From Sphingobacterium allocomposti (lineage in GTDB: Bacteria; Bacteroidota; Bacteroidia; Sphingobacteriales; Sphingobacteriaceae), in NCBI RefSeq assembly GCF_008124885.1, contig NZ_VNHX01000017.1, positions 43,872 through 107,871 of the forward strand: DNA of 64,000 bases. The letters run 5' to 3'. How positions within the stretch are numbered: the first letter of the stretch is position 1; every line of letters begins with the position of its first letter. Under the pieces are notes generated by a model. That model was not told where the DNA came from. It searched no databases and saw nothing but the letters and a program-made list of their open reading frames with translations. A program made the position numbers and the translations under genes. Below, piece by piece: positions 18,948 to 27,738 of this stretch.

Positions 18948-21900
18948 TTATTTAAAACTTAATTCCAATCCCAGAGAGAGTGATTTCATAATCGGATAAC
19001 GCATACCGTTATTCACCCCCAACTCTGGATCCCACAGTTTAAAGTCGGAGATCGTCAACAAGTTATTTCCGCGTACGAAAACCCTGAAATTACGAACCTG
19101 AACTCGATCGATCCAACGGGACGGCAAACTGAATCCGAGCTCAACATTACGTAACCGGATAAAGCTCATATCACGCAACCACCACGTAGAAGCCATGTTG
19201 TTATTCGCACTTTGATAGTCCGAAAGACGAGGATAGAAAACGTCTTGTCGAGGGTTATCGACTGTCCAGCGATCATCTACATTACTGAAGATGTTGCCCA
19301 TTGAGCCATTAGCACTTCCTGGGATGAAATTAGCTCCCCCGATAATACGGTACGTGTTAGACAGTCCCTGAAAAAAGAAACCAAAATCCAGCAGCTTATA
19401 CCGCAGGTTCGTTCCGAATCCGAACACGATCTGTGGATCTTCGGTGCCGCCGATAGCAGTGCGGTCTAGCGCGTCGATCACACCATCGTTATTCAAGTCG
19501 CGATATTTGATATCTCCTGGACGAACGGGGCCAAAAGTATGTCTCGGAACATCGGGACGAAGAACACCTTCTTCCAAATCGGAGAAATCGTCCGCTGTAA
19601 ATAGCCCATCGTCGATAAAACCAAAAAGCTGGCCTACAGGTTTACCTGTTGAGGAGCGGGAAGTTCCGATGATCGCACCTGGTTCGTCCTGTTCCAGAAT
19701 CTTATTTTTGGCGTACGTGAACGTTCCGCGAGCGGACAAAAAGAGCTCGTCACTGAGCGCCTTGTTTACTTCGAGAGACATATCGACGCCCTTGTTGCTA
19801 ACCTTGCCATAGTTGGCCCACGGCGCTGTGGTAAAGCCACTAGATCCCGGAATGGAACGCCGCTGCATGAAAATATTGCTGCGCGTTTCCGTGAAAATAT
19901 CTACCTGAAAATCTAGAGCATTCCACAGTCCAAGTTCAAGGCCTATGTTCCCTTTGGCCACGGTTTCCCAAGTCAGATCCATATTTCCTTGATCTCCCTC
20001 AAAACGTCCAGTGCGCGTAAAATCATTATTTAAGCCCCACGAGTACCCACCTGTCTCGTTAATGGTGGTGATGTAAGCAAACCGCCGTCCGTCTAATCTG
20101 TCATTCCCTACGAGTCCGTATGAACCCCGCAATTTGATTTTTGAAAGCCTGCCACGAACAGATTCCATAAACGGTTCTTCTGAAATATACCAGCCTAGTG
20201 CAACAGAGGGAAAAAAGCCAAAGCGCTTGCCGGGCGCGAAATTTTCGGATCCATTATAACCAAAATTGAACTCGGCGATGTAACGGTTGCTATAGTTGTA
20301 CGAAAGACGTCCTGCGATACCTTGGTTGCGAAAAGGAAGTAGATCACCGTTGTCGTAATTCCGCTGGTTATACAAGAACAACCCTTCTACATTGTGTTTG
20401 CCGAAGAAGCGGCCATATGTCAATGCTCCCTCCATATATACGCTCTTGTCACCCCATTCCGCCCCGGTACTGTACCCTAAAAATTCCTGTCCGTAGCGAT
20501 CGATGACCAATTGTAGGTTTCCATTTTCATCACGGCCGATAGCCGGATTGTAATAATCAGGATCTTTGCTTCTAACCACTGATGTGTTCGAATAACGGTC
20601 AAATGAAAAAAGTCCGCGTACCTTCAGTCCTGGAAGAAAGAAGGCTAGATCTTGTTCCAGAGAGAACAATGATTCTATTTTGCTGGCACTAAACCGCTCG
20701 TAGCCCCGCTGTGTTGCCAATGCCCAAGGATTCGTTCGTTCGGGAGTCCGTGGAATTTCGCCTGTCGAATAAATTGTAGGATGGACGTATGGCGGAATGG
20801 TAAACGCCTGCTGGAAAAGATCGTCGACACTTTGGGGTGCTCTGCTTCTGTCTTGTAGATACCCGCCAATGTTTAGGCGGAAAAGCGTCGTGGGACTCAC
20901 ATTAATATCTACATTCGAACGTACATTATATCGATTTAGCTTAGAAGAAGAATCCCAAGCCTGTCTTTCGTCTCGCTCAATTAATCCCCCTTCCCGATAA
21001 AATGAGGTTACCAACGAATATCTCAAAATATCAGAACCGCCATTTACACTTAGATTAGCCCGGGAGTTGCCCGCGCGGTCGCGAAGGATAGCATCAAGCC
21101 AATTAACATTTGGATACAGATCCGGATCCACCCCGTTTCGAATATTGTCTATACGTTCCTGCGAGTATAACCCCGGCACGCCGCGTTCCTCTCTTATACT
21201 ATTCATCACTTCTAGATAAGAGGCAGCATCAATGAAATCGGGTAGCTGTACAGGCGACGTGACGCCTTGTTCAAAACGTACAGAGACGTTCGGCTTGCCG
21301 ACCTTGCCCCGTTTTGTATTAATTAAAATGACGCCATTCGCGCCACGCACACCATAGACAGCACTCGCGGCTGCGTCTTTCAGGATAGAAAAAGACTCTA
21401 TTTCTTCGGGATCCATATTGTCGAGAGATCGCTCCACGCCGTCGACCAAAACCAGTGGACTACGATTTCCCCCGAAGGTGCTGATTCCCCTGATCCAGAA
21501 GTTAGAATTATCATACCCCGGCTCACCTGATCGCTGCACAGCTATAATTCCTGCCAATTGTCCAGCTAAGTTGTTGCTCATTGAACGCGATGTTCCGATT
21601 TGAAGCCTCTTGGGCTCTATGGAGGTTATAGCTCCCACTACGGACGCGCGGCGCTGTGTGCCAAATCCCACAACCACCACCTCGTCCAGCGTACTCACGC
21701 TATCTTTAAGTATAATCCTGTATGCCGTACTCTCGCTCAGATTTACCCTCTGGGTCACATAGCCAACTAAACTCACTGTCAGGTACGTATCCTGCTCTAT
21801 CGTTTTTATCTCGAAATTACCGACTCCGTCGGTCCTGGTCTCTAGGTTCCCAGCATCCGTACGTATAGTGGCATTCGGCAGTGCCTCGTTTGTCTCGTTG

Positions 21901-22298
21901 ACGACTGTCCCTTTCACGGTACGCTGAACCTGCGCAACCGGCTTATTTTCCCGCTGGACAATGATCGTATTATCCTTTATCGTGTACGATACTTTTAAAA
22001 CCGAAAAAATCTTATCCAGTGCGTAAGGAACCGTGGCATTTTTAAAACGCAGTGTTACAGTTCTCGACTCGTCCAAGTCCCTTGGAGAGTACACGAATTT
22101 TAAGCCTACCTGCTCGTTCAGTTCCTTGAAAACCTGTTTAATCGGGACACGGATAAAATCGGCCGTTATCGTTTTCTGATAATCAAAGGTCGGCCGTCCC
22201 GACAGCAAAAGTACTGACAAGGCCAAACCTCCCAAATAGATAATAAAATACCTGGTAAACAGATTATGTCTACCTACTTTCATAAGTAATTTATACAT
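18948..22298 (-). CDS. SusC-family TonB-dependent transducer with STN domain (module A, pair 1)
   Basis: The 1116-residue protein has an N-terminal signal segment, a secretin/TonB short N-terminal (STN) domain at about residues 45-115, a carboxypeptidase-regulatory-like domain at 127-200, a TonB box LDEVVVVG at 204-211, a plug (YGVRGANGVILINTKRG) and a large barrel. STN domains bind the periplasmic part of FecR-type anti-sigma factors, so this receptor can both import substrate and report it. Gene order sigma, FecR, this receptor fits that cascade. The long N-terminus (MYKLLMKVGRHN before the hydrophobic part) is normal for this group. Confidence 0.96.
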   Translation of the reverse strand: MYKLLMKVGRHNLFTRYFIIYLGGLALSVLLLSGRPTFDYQKTITADFIRVPIKQVFKELNEQVGLKFVYSPRDLDESRTVTLRFKNATVPYALDKIFSVLKVSYTIKDNTIIVQRENKPVAQVQRTVKGTVVNETNEALPNATIRTDAGNLETRTDGVGNFEIKTIEQDTYLTVSLVGYVTQRVNLSESTAYRIILKDSVSTLDEVVVVGFGTQRRASVVGAITSIEPKRLQIGTSRSMSNNLAGQLAGIIAVQRSGEPGYDNSNFWIRGISTFGGNRSPLVLVDGVERSLDNMDPEEIESFSILKDAAASAVYGVRGANGVILINTKRGKVGKPNVSVRFEQGVTSPVQLPDFIDAASYLEVMNSIREERGVPGLYSQERIDNIRNGVDPDLYPNVNWLDAILRDRAGNSRANLSVNGGSDILRYSLVTSFYREGGLIERDERQAWDSSSKLNRYNVRSNVDINVSPTTLFRLNIGGYLQDRSRAPQSVDDLFQQAFTIPPYVHPTIYSTGEIPRTPERTNPWALATQRGYERFSASKIESLFSLEQDLAFFLPGLKVRGLFSFDRYSNTSVVRSKDPDYYNPAIGRDENGNLQLVIDRYGQEFLGYSTGAEWGDKSVYMEGALTYGRFFGKHNVEGLFLYNQRNYDNGDLLPFRNQGIAGRLSYNYSNRYIAEFNFGYNGSENFAPGKRFGFFPSVALGWYISEEPFMESVRGRLSKIKLRGSYGLVGNDRLDGRRFAYITTINETGGYSWGLNNDFTRTGRFEGDQGNMDLTWETVAKGNIGLELGLWNALDFQVDIFTETRSNIFMQRRSIPGSSGFTTAPWANYGKVSNKGVDMSLEVNKALSDELFLSARGTFTYAKNKILEQDEPGAIIGTSRSSTGKPVGQLFGFIDDGLFTADDFSDLEEGVLRPDVPRHTFGPVRPGDIKYRDLNNDGVIDALDRTAIGGTEDPQIVFGFGTNLRYKLLDFGFFFQGLSNTYRIIGGANFIPGSANGSMGNIFSNVDDRWTVDNPRQDVFYPRLSDYQSANNNMASTWWLRDMSFIRLRNVELGFSLPSRWIDRVQVRNFRVFVRGNNLLTISDFKLWDPELGVNNGMRYPIMKSLSLGLELSFK

Positions 22299-22383
22299 TT
22301 GAAAAAAATTGATTAGTGATTTGATCAGTTATTTACAGCCTGCTCCAAGGCTGGATTAGGAATGTAGCAGCATTCCTAATTTT

Positions 22384-23505
22384 TTAATCTTTTTTTCTTA
22401 CATATACCTTTCCTTTCTTTTTTACATAAGTTATATTATTGGTTAACTCGATCATTTGTAAAACCTCATTAATGTCGTCGTAGCGTGAGATCATTGCTGT
22501 TATGGGTAAATCGACAATTTCCGGGCTGATGATCAATTCTACACCGTACCAAGCCACCAATTCATCCCTCACTGTTGCAAGCGTTTCGTTGTCAAAGTAG
22601 AACAACCCTTTTCTCCATGCATTTGCTTTTTCGCCATCCTTAGCATTCACGACAAAAATTCTCGGCTCATCGGTTTTCAGAAACGCCTGTTGTCCCGGCG
22701 CCATCAGCAGCGCTGTCTTTCGAACATTATGAGTTAAACGTATACTTCCCTCGAGTAGCTCCACGTTCTCCTCATCTCTACGTGTCGCATCGACATTGAA
22801 CTGCGTGCCTAGAACTTCGATAGTCTGCAATGCTGTTTTGACAACAAATGGTACTTTTCTGTTCTCCCTCATGACGGACTTTATATCAAAGAAGACTTCA
22901 CCGCTCACGTACACCATCCGTTCGCCAGCATCAAACTCGATGGCTGCGTAGCGATTAAGCCATAGCTGCGATCCGTCAGCTAAAAGTACAGAGAAGACTC
23001 GCCGCGCTGGATTCTCAATCCGAACCCTCCCGCTCGGCTCTTCCTTTCCCAACAACGACACGTCAAGCACTTTTTCATCATTAATACCCCTATAAAATGC
23101 CCCCGAAGGAAGTGCGTCTGCTAGATTGTATGTCCGGTTTTCATCAAGAAAAAGAATCGGATCTTCCGCAGCGACATTAGCGGCAGGCTGCACCGGCATC
23201 TTGTCTACATCGTCATGCATAAATCTTATGACGGAGATAATAAAAAAGACAAAACAGGCCGCTGCGCCAATAAGCATCGGACGTTTCCGCACGTAGGAAG
23301 GCCATGCCCCACGCGTGCTTTCATCAATTGCCGTTTTCATCTCGCGCCCAATTCGATTCATATCTTCAGGCATCGGATCCGATCCAATAACATTCTCGTA
23401 AAAATCTTCCACCAGTCTACGCTCTTCCGCGGTAGTTTTTCCTTTTACGTAACGGTTGAAAACGACTTTTAATAACGCATGAACACGGTGCTTCTTTTCT
23501 GACAT
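22384..23505 (-). CDS. FecR-type anti-sigma factor (module A)
   Basis: The 373-residue protein has a cytoplasmic N-terminal helical region (VFNRYVKGKTTAEERRLVEDF), one membrane helix at about residues 75-95, the FecR domain (LLADGSQLWLNRYAAIEFD to VYVSGEVFFDI) and a C-terminal DUF4974 STN-like domain starting at FYFDNETLATVRDELVAWY. It should sit in the inner membrane, hold the sigma factor and read the receptor state in the periplasm. It lies between the sigma gene and the STN receptor. A gap of 155 bp separates it from the sigma gene and could hold a sigma-dependent promoter. Confidence 0.95.
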   Translation of the reverse strand: MSEKKHRVHALLKVVFNRYVKGKTTAEERRLVEDFYENVIGSDPMPEDMNRIGREMKTAIDESTRGAWPSYVRKRPMLIGAAACFVFFIISVIRFMHDDVDKMPVQPAANVAAEDPILFLDENRTYNLADALPSGAFYRGINDEKVLDVSLLGKEEPSGRVRIENPARRVFSVLLADGSQLWLNRYAAIEFDAGERMVYVSGEVFFDIKSVMRENRKVPFVVKTALQTIEVLGTQFNVDATRRDEENVELLEGSIRLTHNVRKTALLMAPGQQAFLKTDEPRIFVVNAKDGEKANAWRKGLFYFDNETLATVRDELVAWYGVELIISPEIVDLPITAMISRYDDINEVLQMIELTNNITYVKKKGKVYVRKKD

Positions 23506-23660
23506 ACAAAATGGTTTACAATGGCTCTTTCTTATATGTCGAAAAAACTTAGGTCAACTCCCAAAAAAAAATCATATTTTCATTACGATCATGACACCCG
23601 CTGGTCGACACACATATAATAAGCCTCTAGCCAAGCAGAGTATCGCGGCGATAAATATCT

Positions 23661-24248
23661 TCAGAGAAATATTAAAAGAAAGAGCAAGAGCATCTTTTGG
23701 AGAAGTATTTTCAACATATTCGTCGTGTTGAGTAACTGATTTTGAACGGTCTTAGGAGACACATTAAGAAGCGTGCTGATCTCTTTCGTGCTTTTATCTT
23801 CCTGATACCGCAACAGGAAAATCGCTCTCCGCTTTTTGGGCAACCGATCAATCCAACGATCGATCGTCGCTCGCAGTTCTTTTTCAAAATACGGAATATC
23901 AGCTCCTGCAGTGTAATCCGCCAGCGTACCCGCAACAGTCTCAAGTTCCTCAAAATTTACTTTTCGTTTTCTGTAACAGTTTATGACCTTAAATCGAACG
24001 GCCTGATACAGATATTTTTCTACTGCTAAGATCTGTCGCTTCTTGCGATTGTCCCATATTTCGATGAAGAGCTCTTGTATCACGTCTTTAGCAATATTCT
24101 CGTCCTGTAACTTACGGAACGCCACGGTATAAAGCTTTCTCCACATTTGGTGGTAGAGGTGGTCGAACGCTTCTCGATCCGATTCGGTCACACGGATATA
24201 AAGGTCGTCTAGACTATATTGATCATAGAAGGGCTTCTCCACAGACAA
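23661..24248 (-). CDS. ECF-type RNA polymerase sigma factor (module A)
   Basis: Region 2 is seen as DREAFDHLYHQMWRKLYTVAFRKLQDENIAKDVIQELFIEIW split over the first 75 residues, and region 4 as AIFLLRYQEDKSTKEISTLLNVSPKTVQNQL. The protein ends with a strongly hydrophobic tail (LLLFLLIFL), a common trait of Bacteroidota FecI-like sigma factors. The frame opens with TTG at 24248; a GTG at 24240-24242 is an alternative start, and the TTG lies inside a -7-like AACCTTTG. No ATG is close. It should direct transcription of the FecR-SusCD operon downstream. Confidence 0.92.
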   Translation of the reverse strand: MSVEKPFYDQYSLDDLYIRVTESDREAFDHLYHQMWRKLYTVAFRKLQDENIAKDVIQELFIEIWDNRKKRQILAVEKYLYQAVRFKVINCYRKRKVNFEELETVAGTLADYTAGADIPYFEKELRATIDRWIDRLPKKRRAIFLLRYQEDKSTKEISTLLNVSPKTVQNQLLNTTNMLKILLQKMLLLFLLIFL

Positions 24249-24870
24249 AGGTTTTATTTTTAGCTCAGTTTAATTAGTTTAAAATTGACCTATGCAATAT
24301 AAAAAATTTCTCTGGAAAATAGTATCTCTAAAAAAGCCGCGCAACGACATATCCTGCGGCGCCATAGAAAATTATGTTTCAGCATCATCTGCTGTTTAGA
24401 AGTAATCCGTTGTCAGTGTTTTTCGAAAGCAGCTTCTTCATAACCCGCGCTCGATAAAAAAAAGGGATTGTCGTCCTAAAAAAAGACGGTCGTTTTTAGA
24501 ACCTCAGTTCGATTTTAACATGAGATCGTAGAGGTCCGATGGTTATGACCTATACGTCTTGTGATTAATACGACCCCGCCGACTAAAGCACGTATATATA
24601 TTTTCGATAAAATGTGCAACCCCTCCAGATTTATGTTTCATACTTCATCACATATAGCTTGTATAGCATCGAATTCAGGCTTATATGTTTAAGCTAGGCA
24701 TATGATAAGAGCTTGATCCATATTTCTTGTCAGATTTGATAAAGAATAAGTAGTAGAATTAATAATAGCGCTTCAGGAAATAAATCGTCCCTTGTTTAGC
24801 TTGTCGACATATGAGAAAATTGTAAGCTATTTTTTTTGAAGCATGTTAAAAGCCCTTTTAAGCCACAATA
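24249..24870. other. AT-rich intergenic region, no gene seen
   Basis: This part of the divergent gap between modules A and B is AT-rich, with several runs of A or T and no open frame of note. It must hold the module A sigma promoter near 24250-24290. I see no strong hairpin. Confidence 0.5.
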
Positions 24871-24890
24871 ATGCGCAAAAGCCGCGCGGA

Positions 24891-25510
24891 CGTAATCTTG
24901 TCAGTGCTGGCGGGCTTTGCGTCGGCTCTCGACGTAAAGTTGTGCACAGCCGACGGCTTTACACCGGACACTGACGTACTTACGTGGGGATCAGAACGCA
25001 TAACGTCGACATCTAACGTGATTACTTCCGAGGTCGACGTAATGACGTCCACGTTCGACGTAAATGCTTTCAGCTGCGATACATTACTTCCGTAGTCGAC
25101 GTAATGACGTTCACGTTCAACGTAAACGCTTTCACCTCCGATGTAATTACCTCTGTGGTCGACGTAATGACGTCCACGTTCGACGTAAATGCTTTCACCT
25201 TCGAGGTAACCACTTCCGTGGCTGACGTAATGACGTCCACATTCGACGTAAACGCTTTCAACTTCAAGGTAACGACTTCCGTGGCCGACGTAATGACGTC
25301 CACGTTCGATGTAAACGCTATCACCTTCGACGTAACTACTTCCATCGCCGACGTAATGACATCCACGTTCGAGTAAACGTCTTCACCTTCGAAGTAACTA
25401 CTTCCGTGGTTGACGCAATGACGTCCACATTCGATGTAATTACTTCCGCGGTTAACGTAATGTCGTGCAGCGCAGCTGTAATGACGTCCGTGCTGGTTCA
25501 AATAACGTTC
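24891..25510. repeat. Hierarchical 21-bp / 63-bp tandem repeat array
   Basis: A 63-bp unit made of three related 21-mers (GTCGACGTAATGACGTCCACG, then TTCGACGTAAATGCTTTCACC, then TTCGAGGTAACCACTTCCGTG; each has an NTCGANGTAA-like start) recurs at 25033, 25095, 25158, 25221, 25284, 25347 and 25409. The spacings are 62, 63, 63, 63, 63 and 62 bp. More degenerate 21-mers extend leftwards to about 24891 and rightwards to about 25510. Both strands have long open frames because 21 is a multiple of 3 (7-residue repeats such as TSTFDVN), but the two 1-bp deletions break the plus frame, so coding is doubtful. The array lies between the divergent sigma genes of modules A and B. Confidence 0.93.
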
Positions 25511-26010
25511 GCAAAGCAAATTTGCCCTCAACGATTAGGAAATGCAACCCTATTTATCATTTAACAATGAATTATTTTAAATTTTCAATTCCAGTATATA
25601 GCAGAATCCGAAATTTCCTTTTTTTGAGCGAGACAAGGCAAGATTTCCAACAAGCTTAGATAAATTGCCGTTAGGCGCAAAATAACCGCGTTTATACAAA
25701 AGCAATTTATCGACCTCTCCTCTGCCATCAAGAACTTTTTTATAGAGGAAATATTAGGGATTTATTCAGTTTCGACTGCGATACGTACCGGCATGACTAT
25801 TATTCCACTTCTAGCTTATCCAATTCCATGAGAAAACATTAAGATGCTGTGAAGTAGAACGCACGACGGCTTATAGCCGATTAATCAGCCTTTTTGAACG
25901 CAGAGCAGTTCGCCGCTACGCCAACGTCCAATTGAAATTATCTATCAAATAAAGAAAATAGTTTACACAACCATAACAATGATTTAACAATAGTACACCC
26001 TTAAACCATG
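25511..26010. other. Intergenic region upstream of module B, no gene seen
   Basis: This is 500 bp of AT-rich sequence between the repeat array and the module B sigma promoter. It holds no protein-like frame; a minus frame at 25916-26185 overlaps the sigma gene and looks spurious. Confidence 0.5.
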
Positions 26011-26018
26011 TAACTTTG
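26011..26018 (+). promoter_or_regulatory. -7 promoter element of the module B sigma gene
   Basis: TAACTTTG matches the Bacteroidota -7 consensus TAnnTTTG exactly and ends only 8 bp before the ATG at 26027. The transcript would then start at or very near the start codon. I do not see a clear TTTG -33 box at the usual distance. Confidence 0.45.
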
Positions 26019-26026
26019 CCTCTCGT

Positions 26027-26551
26027 ATGGAGCATATAAAAGCACTGAAGGCCGATAACCAGAACGTATTCAAGCGCGTCTATGAGCAGTACCATCCGCA
26101 GATATATGGTTTCATCCTCCAGCGCACGAAATCCGACTATATTGCCCAAGAGGTGACACAGCTCACTTTTATCAAGTTCTGGCAACAGCGCGATATCTTA
26201 AGCGACCACATTCAAATTAACGTCCAGCTCTTTGGCATGGCCCGTCAGGTAATGATTGATCTGCTCCGCAAGGAGGCTACCCGCTTCAAACACGAAGGAC
26301 AGTCGGCACCAACCCCTTTCACCGACAGCCTCATCGACGCCATAGAAAGCAAGGATCTGCTGCGTCTCATGGAAGAAGATATACAAAATATGCCGAAGAT
26401 GCGTCGGATGATCTTTGAACTCAGCCGAAAAAAAGGACTAAGCCACAAAGAAATAGCCCAGTTGTTCTCCATTTCTCCCAAAACCGTCGAACAACATATC
26501 GGCAAAGCCCTTGTACAGCTTAAGCAGCACCTCTATTCCATCATGCTCTAA
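26027..26551 (+). CDS. ECF-type RNA polymerase sigma factor (module B)
   Basis: The 174-residue protein starts MEHIKALKADNQNVFKRVYEQYHPQ in pieces recognisable as sigma region 2.1, with YIAQEVTQLTFIKFW as region 2.2, and ends in region 4: MIFELSRKKGLSHKEIAQLFSISPKTVEQHIGKAL. It is FecI-like and short. It reads divergently from module A across the repeat array. A FecR gene follows after 74 bp, a gap with room for its own promoter (ACTAGGGATAACC near 26592 resembles FecR leader regions, an inference only). Confidence 0.93.
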   Translation: MEHIKALKADNQNVFKRVYEQYHPQIYGFILQRTKSDYIAQEVTQLTFIKFWQQRDILSDHIQINVQLFGMARQVMIDLLRKEATRFKHEGQSAPTPFTDSLIDAIESKDLLRLMEEDIQNMPKMRRMIFELSRKKGLSHKEIAQLFSISPKTVEQHIGKALVQLKQHLYSIML

Positions 26552-26625
26552 CGCCCCCTATCCCTCCTAAAATTAAATAATTGTTAAGCAACTAGGGATA
26601 ACCTTCCGAGCCACGTAGTATAGGT

Positions 26626-27723
26626 ATGAGGTTCGGAAGAAGAAAGCGCGGCGGCGGGAATATCCGCCGAGACAAAAAACAACAGATTCGCCAGCAGATC
26701 TGGGAGGATCCCTCTGTTGTAGAGCAGCTATTCGGCGATAAAGACTGGCAAGCTTATGAAGCGAAGCATGAGCCTGTAGCCGTCCCATCCCGTGAGATGG
26801 CCAAAAATATCGAGGAAAGAATTAAAAGGATCGAGCAAGAAAGAGAGAGAACGGATCGGCGCGACATACGTATACGTCGCCTGACCGCCTACGCAGTAGC
26901 GGCGTCGCTGTTGCTACTCCTGTCCTTTAGCCTCTGGCACTGGCGCAATGCACCAGTAGAGAGTGCCTCTTTTCATAAGCTGCAAGTGAACAATACACCA
27001 ATTTCAGACACCACTTGGGTAAAAATCCGTAACACGAAGGATACCGAAATGGAGATTCAACTGCCCGACAACTCTAAGGTTAAGCTTTTTGCCAGCAGTT
27101 CAATCCGTTATCCCGAACAGTTCAGCCAGGACAAGCGAGAGATTCAGCTCGAGGGGAAGGCCTACTTCACAGTAGCAGCCGATAAACAACGTCCGTTTAG
27201 CGTGTACGCCAAGGGAACCAAAACTACTGCTTTAGGCACTTCATTTACCATCGATACCCGGCGACAGGCCGACAAGATTTCCGTGCAATTGCATACCGGT
27301 AAAATTGTGATCGCCTCTACCGCGGCTATTCCAGACTTCAAGAGCGTCTATCTCAGCCATCGCGGCGAAACCCTCATCTTCGATCCGAACAAGCTTATCA
27401 TCGAGCACCAACGGCCGCAACCCGTCCGGGAAGCGAAAACGCCTGTTACACCTGCGCCAGCATCGGATGATGCGCTGTTAAAATTCGATAACGTTCCGCT
27501 GTCTGCTGTTTTTCAGGCTTTGGAAAAAGCCTACCAGACCCGGATTACCATAGCAGATCCGGCCATTACGCACATACTTTACACAGGAAGTATTGACACC
27601 GATACCCAAACATTACGCGACGTACTGACCGTGGTCTGTTTAATCAACGACCTGCAGTTCATCGCCGAACAGGACGGATCCTTCACGATCGACAAACAAG
27701 AAAATACACAACAAGAACTCTAA
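26626..27723 (+). CDS. FecR-type anti-sigma factor (module B)
   Basis: The 365-residue protein has a very basic N-terminus, a helical charged stretch (about 60-85), one membrane helix at about 88-107 (YAVAASLLLLLSFSLWHW), the FecR domain with LPDNSKVKLFASSSIRYPEQF and IQLEGKAYFTVAADKQRPF, and a C-terminal DUF4974 domain (LLKFDNVPLSAVFQALEKAY). It should span the inner membrane and control the preceding sigma factor. Its partner SusC, 15 bp downstream, has no STN domain, so the usual docking surface for the C-terminal domain is missing. Confidence 0.94.
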   Translation: MRFGRRKRGGGNIRRDKKQQIRQQIWEDPSVVEQLFGDKDWQAYEAKHEPVAVPSREMAKNIEERIKRIEQERERTDRRDIRIRRLTAYAVAASLLLLLSFSLWHWRNAPVESASFHKLQVNNTPISDTTWVKIRNTKDTEMEIQLPDNSKVKLFASSSIRYPEQFSQDKREIQLEGKAYFTVAADKQRPFSVYAKGTKTTALGTSFTIDTRRQADKISVQLHTGKIVIASTAAIPDFKSVYLSHRGETLIFDPNKLIIEHQRPQPVREAKTPVTPAPASDDALLKFDNVPLSAVFQALEKAYQTRITIADPAITHILYTGSIDTDTQTLRDVLTVVCLINDLQFIAEQDGSFTIDKQENTQQEL

Positions 27724-27738
27724 CAATAAAACAAAACC

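Noticed and set aside
24891..25510. CRISPR array
   Set aside because: The repeats are directly adjacent and mutually similar, with no unique spacers and no cas genes nearby.
25070..25531. Minus-strand 153-residue repeat protein
   Set aside because: It follows from the 21-bp period; the opposite strand is equally open, the period slips by 1 bp twice and no start signal is seen.
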